Below, piece after piece: positions 1 through 9,378 of a stretch of DNA of 64,000 nt; the stretch's first letter is position 1, and the number at the start of each line of letters is the position of its first letter. This stretch comes from Chelonoidis abingdonii (lineage: Eukaryota > Chordata > Testudines > Testudinidae). The stretch spans positions 46,527,773-46,591,772 of the forward strand of contig NC_133771.1 in NCBI RefSeq assembly GCF_003597395.2. The letters run 5' to 3'. The position numbers were made by a program, and so were the translations under genes. Under the pieces are notes generated by a model that saw nothing but the letters and a program-made list of their open reading frames with translations, made no database searches and was not told the DNA's origin.

Positions 1-343
1 CATCAGTATCAATTTGCTATCCTTTCACCCAAATTATTCATGACTCAACACCCTTATCAGAGGAGAGGAGATAGTTGAAGCCATACACATTCATATAAAA
101 GTTCATCTGTCTTCCATGACCACAAGTAATACTGTAGAAAATTAGTTAGAGGAAATTCAGTAATGCAGAATGTAGTCTGTCTTTTCTGATAATGCTAAAA
201 TAATGAATCCATAAACTGCTTTAACTTAAATCTTAATATTACTACTCTCAGCAGTAGAACATTTTGGATTGGACACAGAAAATAATTTATCATTTAGTTT
301 TAGTATATAGAGTTACTTTAAAAAGAGAATTAATTATAGACAC
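1..343. other. Intronic DNA, nothing recognised
   Basis: AT-rich unique-looking sequence. If the antisense exon candidate at 344-509 is real, this would hold its 3' untranslated region; I see no canonical AATAAA on the - strand here. Confidence 0.5.
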
Positions 344-509
344 TTAGTAGTGATATTTAGCTTGCCTAATACTTTCCATTAAACGGTTCTTTTGACCTTT
401 TTGAGACGCTTTAACATCTCCATTGTTTGCCACAGGCCTTTGAAATTCAGCAATAGGATTGACATTTGGCGAGGGAAATGCCTTTTCTTTGGAAATTCCA
501 TACAAAAAT
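344..509 (-). CDS. Candidate terminal exon of an unidentified gene
   Basis: On the - strand a strong splice acceptor (pyrimidine-rich tract, then CAG) precedes an open frame that runs to a TAA at 344-346. The exon would be 166 nt, giving one nucleotide of a split codon and about 54 residues, starting FLYGISKEKAF and ending RLMESIRQAKYHY. The peptide is charged and not low-complexity, and it matches no repeat I know. It lies antisense to MCPH1, upstream of the MCPH1 exon at 26376. I do not recognise the protein. It could be the end of a small nested gene, a decayed gene, or a chance frame behind a good-looking acceptor. No matching upstream exon was established. Confidence 0.3.
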
Positions 510-936
510 CTGTGAAAAGAACAGTATTTAGGTTTCAAAATCAAACACACAAATGTTGGGGAATGCCAGATTTACAGCTGGCCAAGCAACCTTAATTCAG
601 TCCCCTTGTGCACAGGTATTGAGATACATTCTTTAATTACATGATTGCATACTATTTTTCCCTTACAGGTAGATTTTTTTGGTATGTGATATAGAGAATA
701 GATGCAGCATGGTACGTTTTACACATTGTCCCACAAAGTGCATCAACCAGGTTTTGGAGATTCAGTTGGTAGTCTAGACTCACTAACTTACTTAATCATA
801 GATTACTAGTAAAAATGCCAATGATACTGATGCTTTATGTGATATGGATTTTTCCCCTTTAGGAACTGAAACCACAAACTTGCTTTACATAGATCAGTGT
901 TATTTTGCTTCAAATTCTAGAATATAATTCTCTTTG
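510..936. other. Intronic DNA, nothing recognised
   Basis: No coding signal or repeat family recognised. It would be an intron of the antisense candidate gene, if that gene exists. Confidence 0.5.
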
Positions 937-1096
937 CCAGAAGCTGGGAATGGGTGACGGGATGGATCACTTGATGATTACCTGTTCTGTTCCTTCCCTC
1001 TAGAGCACTTGGTATTGGCCACTGTCGGAAGACAGGATACTGGGCTAGATGGACCTTTAGTCTGACCCAATATGGCTGTTCTTAAGTTCTTATGTT
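937..1096 (+). repeat. CR1 LINE 3' tail fragment
   Basis: The sequence carries the common CR1 3' segment reading 'ggatactgggctagatgg' and then 'tctgacccaatatggc', followed by 'cttaagttcttatgttc'. It is a 5'-truncated copy of about 160 bp with no coding capacity, as is usual for CR1. Confidence 0.85.
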
Positions 1097-2912
1097 CAGT
1101 AAATTACTTATGGTTGTTTAAGGAGGTTGCATAATGACAGATGGTTAGAAGACATCATTTCCTCATACATTACCCTGAATGCAAGACATGTCATTAAGCA
1201 GCATGGCCATGTGGGCTTTTGTGTGTTATTGCTTAACAATGCTATAATACAACATGACAGTAATAAAGTAGTAAATAATAAGTAATAAATGAAGCCGTAC
1301 AAACTAATGAATGGCATAACTAGTACTTAAGCAGTGAATTTTTTTCTGGGGCAAAACTCTTGACATGAAAAACATGCACTAAAAATCCCTTCTATGCTAG
1401 GTTGGGAAGATTTCAGGAACAGGAAGTACTGAAGTGCCAAAGGTTTTGTGCAACAGATGGATCATATTTGCTGTAATCATAATCAAAGAAATTATCTTAG
1501 GTCAGATACTCAGATACAGGAAACACACTTGAAATACGTATTGCTTTACCATACTTTGTATGTTGAATCTTCTACTATACTTGAAAATATTATGACCTTT
1601 TCTCTTTTAGTATAATTTAAACACTTCAAATATATTCTGTAATTCTGCAATTTTCTTTAGTTTTTATGTTTTTACATAAGAAGCTATCGTACAACAAATT
1701 TTGAGTTATCGCTAGCAGGTCAAAAGAAACTAGTTAACTCAAAGATACTAATATATTTAATTATCCCTTTCATTTTATACTGTTATAATTACTTTGGACT
1801 AATGTCCAACTACATCAGTTGTCTGTACAGAAACTATTTGGAAGTAGCTTATTTTGTTGTATTTTCCGAGTGCTGTTTTGAAAACATTGGATGAAATCCT
1901 GGCTCTATTAAATTCAGTGGAAAAAATCCCATTGACTTAGTAGAGACAGGATCTTGCCTACTGTGTTTATGAAAACTTTGAATGTTGCAGTGACAGATAA
2001 GTTATTTACCTCTGTGACCTGTTCATGGACTCTGTATCTAATTTTCTGTTAAAGTAAGCAACTAGATACTGTGGCTAAGATACTGGATACTCCAGTCTAG
2101 AACCATGATACGCAGATGAGCTATAATCCATCCTGTATTCAGATAAACAAATTTAGTGTCTAAACTAAATTGTGTAAATACTGTAAGGATTGATTTAGGG
2201 CTTAACTGTAAAATTGGATTTCATTTTAAAAACCAATTACCCAAACCTAACTAATCTTTTAGATTTATCTATTAATATACTTGATTGGTTGCCTTTTACT
2301 CTTGGTCAAAATATCTTTGTGGTTACAGCATTGACGTGCTGCACACATTGTAATGCATGGTGCATCTGTTCCTGCTGGGTAGTATCTATAGAGGAACCAA
2401 TTCTTATTTAATATATCTGAAATGTCTAAGAAAGTGCTGTGTAAAATACTACAATTTTCTCAGCTCAACTGAGTTTGAATTGCCAAGCATTTTTCAAGAG
2501 ATATAGCTTAGATTAATGATGTCAAATGAAGCTGTAAATCTAAAGCTAACTGATATCTTAATGTTTACGTTTAAGTGATATTTAATAAGAATGGCTTCCT
2601 TATTAGATGTTATCCTTTGTTCTACTTTCTGAAATTACACTCTCTTGTCTGAAAAAAATTACAGCATATGTTGAGGCTAAGTACGATACTTCATTATTAC
2701 GTATTTAGCATGATTTTTAAAAGAGTAGACCATGCAAATTATTTGACACAGTAATGACTTCTTTATTTTGGCATTTAACATGTTAACTTTGGATGCTGCA
2801 GATCACAATTGTTCATTGTACTAAAAACCAGTGTTGCAGTATCCAACTTCCAAATATTTTTTTTAAAGATAAACATTATTTCTTTGAATTTCTGTAATAA
2901 CAGACAAGTGTT
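1097..2912. other. Intronic DNA, nothing recognised
   Basis: About 1.8 kb of AT-rich DNA with only short random frames. No exon, RNA gene or repeat family recognised. Confidence 0.5.
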
Positions 2913-3155
2913 CTAGGCTCCCTTCCCACTTACTAACACGAATAAAATATAATTAAGTAGCAGTTTATCCTCTCCAACATCCTGAAAAATTGACTCGTCC
3001 AACAATGCACAATTTTCCTCCTGCATTGCAGATCTCACCTCACCCTCTGTAGCAATCTGCGCAAACAGTTGTGGCATGCTCCAAAAGTGAGCAACTCCTT
3101 CAGACTGAGAACTGCACATATTATACTTGATGATTAAGAGCCTGCAAAAGTTCAT
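2913..3155 (-). other. Coding-like open frame, unassigned
   Basis: An open - strand frame contains a non-repetitive stretch including GVAHFWSMPQLFAQIATEGE. Possible splice signals flank it: an acceptor-like 'atatgtgcag' near 3116, and donor-like GTGAGA and GTAAGT sites. It lies about 2.4 kb upstream, in transcript sense, of the candidate terminal exon at 344-509 and on the same strand. The donor phases I can see (0 or 1) do not fit the phase that exon needs, so a direct join is not supported. It may equally be a fragment of an old transposon. No protein family recognised. Confidence 0.15.
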
Positions 3156-3231
3156 TTAAAAAACACAAAAACTATTCTTAGTAACAGAAAATGGACAAAC
3201 AAGCTCCTAAAACTGCCTTACTGTAAAAAGT

Positions 3232-3790
3232 ATTGCTCTTCTTTGAGTGGTGGTTTGTACTGTACTCTACTGAGGGTTTTTGCAAAGAATTTGAAAATAA
3301 TGTCCATTGATCCACTCATGCACTCTGACTCTCCTCGTGCTTTTGTCCGAGAAGATAAAGCACAGGGCAGACTGATTGCATCTCCAGGTCGGATCCTTCT
3401 GCCCCCTTGTCTGACGCAGTTCTAAAAAGCATAGTTGTAAATAGTTTTTGCAGTTTTAACTGTAGCTTTACTAGTTTTATTTCTTTCCTAGTTTTAGAAG
3501 TTAGTAGCTTTAATGTAAGTAACTTCAGTGACATCCCCCAGGGAACAAGATGGACTTTGAACAGCAGTGTCCCCTTAATTTTCCAGACCGGGGTGTCTCT
3601 TACTATTGCTAGTGAAAAGCAGTCTCTCCAGGGTCTGCTCACACTGCCATGTCAAGGCACACCCAGGAAAGTTACACCCGCAACACCCGCATATCCCTCA
3701 GTCCCAGCCTTGCACCCCAGAAATGTGCATCTTACACTGCTTAAGACCTCCTGGATCAGAGTAAGCTCATTAATTAGTTTGTGATTTCAT
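3232..3790 (+). mobile_element. Old DIRS-like 5' fragment
   Basis: The segment opens with 'gctcttctttgagtgg', like the 'ttctttgagtg' starts of the other DIRS elements in this window. A T-rich leader with repeated 'agttttag/tagtagc' motifs follows, as in the leaders near 24300 and 14520, and then a short decayed frame. No RT or recombinase remains. The assignment rests on resemblance to the other DIRS leaders here and is tentative. Confidence 0.35.
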
Positions 3791-3829
3791 CAATGGAAAT
3801 GATCATGCCACAGCCTTTGTTTACTTGAG

Positions 3830-4597
3830 TAGAGATTCCTCCAGATACTTCAGTCAAAACGCACTAGTTTAGATAAAATGCTAAAACAAGTGTATTAACT
3901 AGAGACTGACAGATTTTAAGTGATTATAAATGATAAAAGCATAAAAGTCAGAACTGGTTACAAAAGAAATAAAATATAGAATCGCAAAATAATTCCTAAA
4001 TTTACCAGGCTAGCCAAGACTTGAAGCAAGCAACTTTCTCACTCCATCAGATGCTGCAGATAGTTCACAGTTCCTTGTTCTTAGTTCACAGGCTGGATCT
4101 CCTTACGACCTGGGAGGGCTACTCCAGTTCAAAGATTTTTCTTTGTTTTTTAAAAATCTTGCTCTGAGGGGGGAGGGGGCGGGAGTAGAAGCCATCATCT
4201 CTTATTTTATACCTTCCTTGTTGAGGAACACACCCATCCACCCATCCCAGCTGGGGTGTAGACAAAGCAATCTCTTGTGTACGTGAGATTCAAAGCGTCT
4301 CTAAGGTGAATTTTAAATTTCTGGCTAATACCTTTTGTATACATGACATTTATGATGACATGCAAAGCCTTAGTTATTTCTGAGGAGGTGGTCTGTGGGC
4401 ATTCTCCAGACTCACAACTTGTTTCAGTAACAAACCTATAGCAAAATTGGATAACTCTGTATACAATGATGGTACACACAGGACAACAATGCTCAGTAGA
4501 TCATGAGTTTTCAAATGATACTTCATAGGGCATGCTTTGTACAAAATGTCATAACCGTACAAAGATGGTGAACATTGGGTACAGGGTACCACAGCCT
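3830..4597 (-). repeat. Probable LTR-retrotransposon fragment
   Basis: Moderately GC-rich dispersed-repeat-like DNA including 'gatcatgagttttcaaatg' and 'catgctttgtacaaaatg'. I associate this pattern with turtle LTR-type repeats, but no coding region, primer-binding site or paired LTR is visible, so the class is uncertain. Its distal part (from about 4190) recurs, indel-rich, after the gap at 9354. Confidence 0.3.
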
Positions 4598-4690
4598 CCT
4601 CTTTAGAAACATAGAAATTGCCATACTCGATCAGACCCATAGTCTATCTAGTCCAATATCCTGTCGGGCAGTAGCCAGTACCATTTTTGA
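4598..4690 (-). repeat. CR1 3' tail fragment
   Basis: 'agaaacatagaaattgcc' is followed by 'cagacccatagtctatc' and 'gtccaatatcctgtcggg', the reverse complement of the CR1 3' segment. It is a short non-coding copy. A noisy second copy lies at about 9807-9900 in the duplicated block. Confidence 0.75.
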
Positions 4691-6069
4691 AGAATCAACA
4701 TATTAGATGTGAGATGTGTTTTATAGTTTTATAGTACGGTTAACATCTTGGATCAGGTAGAGCCTCTTTTTTAAAGGATCCTAGAAATTTTATAAATTTA
4801 ACTCTAAAATATTATATAAAACTAATACACAGGAATAACTTCATGCATCAATAAAATTCAACTTGTTCTGCGATGAATTGTGGGACTACTTTAACAGTGC
4901 ATAGAAATGATAATAGAAAGAAATAGACCCTATTTACCTGAAATGGCAGGAAGACTAGGCATTTGCCAGAATGAGAATTGGGTTGGGACACTTCTAAATT
5001 CAAATGGCCTTTTTTTTTTTGTACATATATACTTTTCCATTCAGCTTTTATTCTTCTTATTACTATGTAAACTGCCGAAAGCACTTGAAATTAATTAAAT
5101 AATGCATGAACTATCCTGTCATCCTTGTGGATGGGCGCCCATTTGGTCCACATTCAAGCCTTGCTAAATGGGAGGTACTATAGTGATATTGTGGAACTTG
5201 AATGTTTTGAAAAAAGGGAGAGATGATTGAATTGTGGCAGGAGTGCATTCATTTATAAATAAATTCTGGAAACAGCTTGTCAGCCATTCATACTAGAGTG
5301 GGGAGATTCATGACCCAGGAAGAGGTAATAGGATGGAGCACAGTGGTCCTTCCTTTCAACAGAATGTATATCTGTGCTTCAGAATTCTCAGACACCCATA
5401 ATACAAAGGCTAATATGAAAAATTGCTGGGCTTGAGGATAGTACCCTGGTAGAAATTTCATTATTCTCTCCCTAACATGTAGATGGGATGGGCTTCCTCC
5501 CCAAGACATTGTTCCTGAACACTATTAGTGAGGCCTCTCAACCATATGTCATAGAAAAATAGGCTTAAAGGTAAACTGTTTTCAAGAACTGGTTATAATT
5601 TGTCCAGTGTTTTCTGATTTCTTTCTGAAGTGCTATGAAACTGATGTAATCCAGAAAATACCAAATTTTCAAGAATCTGTAAAATGAGTTTGTTTCTAGA
5701 GATGTGGTGGTCAAAGTATGCTGCTCATTTATTTAACATATTAGGAGTAGACTATTTCTGTGACAAGTAGAAACACAGACTGTCTCTACAGGGGAAATGT
5801 CACTGAACAATGTTAAAATACAATATTTTTTTTAACTCCTTATCTAATCTGCTGAAAGTGTCACAGTTGCTCTGAAACTCTACCTCTGAACCTTGAATGG
5901 CCAAGATCCTTGAATATAAGTGATGCTGTTTGGGTCTATTTTATGCAGATAGCCATTACGCTGTATCATTATTAACCTTTTTTTTTTTTAATGCTACAGT
6001 AAATACAATTTCCAAAGGATGATAGGGGAGGGAATTAATGAAATGGGGAGCCCTTCCTCTTTGCATATA
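4691..6069. other. Intronic DNA, nothing recognised
   Basis: No gene, RNA or repeat family recognised in about 1.4 kb between the CR1 tail and the Tigger element. Confidence 0.45.
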
Positions 6070-8001
6070 CACCTCTACCCTGATATAACACGACACGATA
6101 TAACGTGAATTCTGATATAATGCGGTAAAGCAGTGCTCTGCACTCTCCGGTGGATTAGCACGTCAGCATGTCTAGCTCCGACATGCTGCTCTGAGCGGTG
6201 TGTTAAGGGTGCCGGGCCATGGCCAAGGGGTTGGATAAGGGGCAGAGGGTCTTGGGGGGCGGGGGTCAGGGGACAGGGAGCAGGAGGGTTGGATGGTTCG
6301 GAGGTTCTGGGGGCAGAGCAGTCACGGGACAGGGAATGGGGGTGTTGGATAGGGCATGCGAGTCCTAGGGGTCAGGGGACAAGGAGCAGAGGGGCTTAGA
6401 TGGGGGTAGGGTCTTGGGAGGGGTGGTTGGGGCAAGTGATCTCTGGAGGAGGTAGTCAGGGGACAAGGAGTGGGGGGCTAGATGGGTCGGGGATTCTGAG
6501 GGGCCAGTCATGGGGCGGGAAGTAGGTGGGGGTCAGATGGGGGCTGGGCCATTCTGTTTGGGGAGGCACAGCCTTCCCTACCTGGCCCTCAATACAATTT
6601 TGAACACTGATGTGGCCCTCGGGCCAAAAAATTTGCCCACCCCTGCATTAGGCATTCTCATCTTTCCCGCCTATTTTAATCTCGTTTCTAAATTGTGTGC
6701 TTAAGTTGCCTCATTAGTTGTATTGAAAACATTGTAACTCTGCGCTGACATTTTCTAAACAATTAAAAAAATTGTTAGCATTAATACAGTATTAAAATAC
6801 CATTGACATGATGGCAAGTAGTTCACAGCCATGAAAACGAAAGGCATGGACAGTCAAAGAAAAATTGGAAGCTTTGGACAGGCTGAAATAAGGAATCAGC
6901 CAAGCGAAGATCTCAAAAGAACTAGGAATGGGGAGATCGACATTAAGAGGGTGGATCAAAGATGAGGAAAAATTACGATCAATGCTAGTTGAACTGCCAT
7001 GGAGGCAGAATAAGTCTACAGGGAACTTATGGCTCAAAGTGGGATGTTCAAGAGTGGATGGAGGTGGATGCTAGGTGTCCAACCTATGAATGACTTACAG
7101 GAGTAGATATAATTCATAATGTTGCCCCTCAACCACCCGGTGCCTCAGAAAATGTGTCTGACCCTGAGGATAGTGACGAAGATGCTGCTGATGCGGCTGT
7201 AGGGTTAGAGATTGGTCTTAAGCCAGGATGTGGCTAGACTGCAAATACTGCAGTTAAAATCCATAATTGACCTGGCAAAGAAGGCTCGCAGCAGCTTGAA
7301 GCAACAAAGTATAACAAGTTTTTTAAAAAATTTTTTTTAAATGTTCTTAAATAAGAAAGCATCTTGTACCCCCCAAAAAAGGTATTTACCACTTTATCAG
7401 TTTCTCTAAAACTTGATTACTTTACCTTTTTTAGTTTCATTTTAACCTTTTCTATAAGTAAAAACTCCCATCTCCAAAATGTTTTCAAACTATTTAATAG
7501 TTAACAGTTCATATTACTTAACAAATTACACATAACATACAGTAGTTGGCTAAGTGACAAAGTGGCCCATGCTCCTATTTGCTAAAATATCAAAATCCTT
7601 TTTTACAGCAGTTTGTAAGGATATGTAATTAAGTGTTTTCTGATATTTTATGTGAATTTTGCATTTTCCTAAGCATGACACGCAGACCAAATGATTGATG
7701 TATGATGAAACCTAACCCACATGGTTGCATTTAGCAGTGTTTAGTACCTGTGTTGTTAATACACTGTTTCTTTTAAGTAAGCTTATAAAATAATTGTTAT
7801 CATTAAAGAAAGGAGATACAATTTAACCACTGTAGAACAGATTTATTTACTGCATACACCATCTTAGTTCTAACAAAAATGTTTTGCTGACTATTAACAC
7901 AAATGTTGGAGGCCACATCAAGTTCGATATAATGCAGTTTCACCTATAATGTGGTAAGATTTTTTGGCTCCTGAGGACCACATTATATAGGGGTAGAGGT
8001 G
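6070..8001 (+). mobile_element. Internally deleted Tigger/pogo DNA transposon
   Basis: Terminal inverted repeats 'cacctctacccc' (left, one mismatch) and 'ggggtagaggtg' (right, 7990-8001) bound the element. Inside, about 6833-7020 encodes a Psq/CENP-B type helix-turn-helix: KRKAWTVKEKLEALDRL, one in-frame stop, then SQAKISKELGMGRSTLRGW. An acidic transposase tail (ASENVSDPEDSDEDAADA) lies near 7145-7195. The central DDE catalytic domain is missing, so the element is dead. A GC-rich block at about 6190-6652 looks like a second inserted element. Pogo elements move by cut-and-paste at TA, but I could not define a clean target duplication. Confidence 0.75.
6190..6652 (+). repeat. GC-rich hAT-like non-autonomous element
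   Basis: The 3' end, 'ggccaaaaaatttgcccac' then 'ccctg', matches the ends of the elements at 27654-28320 and 40462-40944, which have 8-bp target duplications. The body is a G-rich irregular tandem of 'ggtcaggggacaaggagc'-like units. The 5' limit is unclear. It sits inside the Tigger element. Confidence 0.55.
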
Positions 8002-8662
8002 TGGTATGGATTATGTATGATAGTTTTAAATTACAAGATCATATTATTTTCCCCCCACATGACCTCAATCTTATTTTACTCTGTAGGCTGAATGGTGAAT
8101 GAAATAGTTTTGTATAGGAAGGAGCCCAATCTTATTTGTGTAGTAAATGAAGTAACAGTCCTCAGGACACCTGCCTCATACAATGCAAGAGTCAGATGGT
8201 GTATGAAGCATAAAGCTTGCATTTGACAATGGAGATAAAAATAAATGTTGAGCAGCTGCTTCGTGCACTGAGCACCATCCATTTTGCACACTGAATGAGT
8301 TAGGGGCCCTGCAGGGAAAAGCAGTATGTGATTGTGCCACTTAAGACTGCATCATAATGCACCAGCATCTGGAAGAATTAAGGTTGCATGGAAAATCTTA
8401 ATTTTATGACTCTGAGCGTTTCACTTTGCAAAGTTTGGTCTTCTAATTGTTTGTTTAATATGAGGTGATATCTAATTTCTGATCTTTCTAAACTCAAGAT
8501 ATGGACAGTGCATTGACACATTTACCCAAATAAATAGGATTTCAATGTTTTTAGAGTATGTATAAATTAAGGGAATAAGATGCATTGTCATTACATATAG
8601 TGTAGGTTAGTTAAACCCTATTAATATAATAATTTACATATGACATTGGCATAAATTTCAAG
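8002..8662. other. Intronic DNA, nothing recognised
   Basis: AT-rich sequence without recognised features. Confidence 0.45.
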
Positions 8663-8852
8663 ATGATATATCATAGAATATCAGTGTTGGAAGGGACCTC
8701 AGGAGGTCATCAAGTTCAACCCCCTTCTCAAAGTAGGACTAATCCCCAGAGAGATTTTTACCCCAGTTCTGTAGATGGACTCCTCAAAGACTGAACTCAC
8801 AACCCTGGGTTTAGCAGGCCAATGCTCAAACCACTGAACTATTCCTCCCCCT
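8663..8852 (-). repeat. tRNA-derived SINE with CR1-type tail
   Basis: Read on the - strand, the head resembles a tRNA: an A-box-like 'tagttcagtggtttgagc', then 'aacccagggttgtgagttc', which contains a B-box-like segment. The tail 'tgacctcctgaggtccc' ends in 'ttctatga', the CR1 3' end. This fits the tortoise polymerase-III SINE family, which uses CR1 machinery to move. Related copies lie at 43786-43975 and 59637-59830. Confidence 0.8.
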
Positions 8853-8913
8853 GAAGGGAATTGAACTTAGGTCTCCCAAGTCCTATGGTAGTTCCTTAAC
8901 CAGTGGACTGTTT
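8853..8913 (-). repeat. Second tRNA-like SINE head fragment
   Basis: Directly beside the SINE above, the - strand reads 'cagtccactggttaagg' and then 'ttgggagacctaagttc', resembling another tRNA A-box and B-box pair. It is either a separate SINE fragment or part of a dimeric SINE head. Confidence 0.45.
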
Positions 8914-9031
8914 TTTATATATTTAAAACAAATTATTTATATATACAAATATAATAATTTATTTGGAAAAATCCTTAAACTTACAAGTTTGCATTACAGA
9001 AGTAGATATTTATTTTGGCGAAGTATATTGT

Positions 9032-9182
9032 TCTTCTTCGAGTGCTTGCTCATATCCATTCCAGTAGGTGTACGTGCCGCGCGTGCACGTTCGTTGGAAA
9101 ACTTTTACCCTAGCAACTCCAGCGGGCCGGCAAGTCGCCCCCTAGAGTGGCGCCGCTATAGCGGGTAATATATACCCCTGCG
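9032..9182 (+). mobile_element. Left inverted terminus of the young DIRS element
   Basis: 'gttcttcttcgagtgcttgc' followed by 'tcatatccattccagtag' and the GC-rich 'gggccggcaagtcgccccc' block is the reverse complement of the right terminus at about 20120-20275. It is the clean copy of the terminus that recurs with errors near 14250-14400. The match ends at about 9182. Confidence 0.8.
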
Positions 9183-9353
9183 GAAGCACCATGTTTTCCC
9201 ATGACTAAACACATCCTGTGTCTCTAGTGTCACATGCCAATGGCCCCCTCCCTCGGAGTCCCTGGGGAAGGTAGATCAGCACTGTACGTGGCTAACGCTG
9301 TTGAAAGCATCACAAAGCATTTTGGGGAGGGTCAAAGGTGAGAAAGTGGGGAA
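9183..9353. other. Contig-end sequence with no counterpart in the second copy
   Basis: After the DIRS terminus the sequence stops matching the second copy at about 9182 and runs 170 bp as unrelated sequence to the gap. It may be a mis-joined contig end. Confidence 0.5.
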
Positions 9354-9378
9354 NNNNNNNNNNNNNNNNNNNNNNNNN
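9354..9378. other. Assembly gap (25 N)
   Basis: A run of 25 N, the same length as the second gap, so it is probably a fixed-length placeholder of unknown true size. Confidence 0.99.

Larger units (their letters stand above)
4190..9182. other. First copy of an assembly-duplicated block
   Basis: This 5-kb block reappears in the same order and orientation at 9379-14400, immediately after a 25-N gap. This copy reads cleanly: its frames and repeats are more intact than in the second copy. It is probably the polished version and should be taken as the real locus. It contains the LTR-like repeat, a CR1 tail, the Tigger element, the SINE and a DIRS left terminus. Confidence 0.85.
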
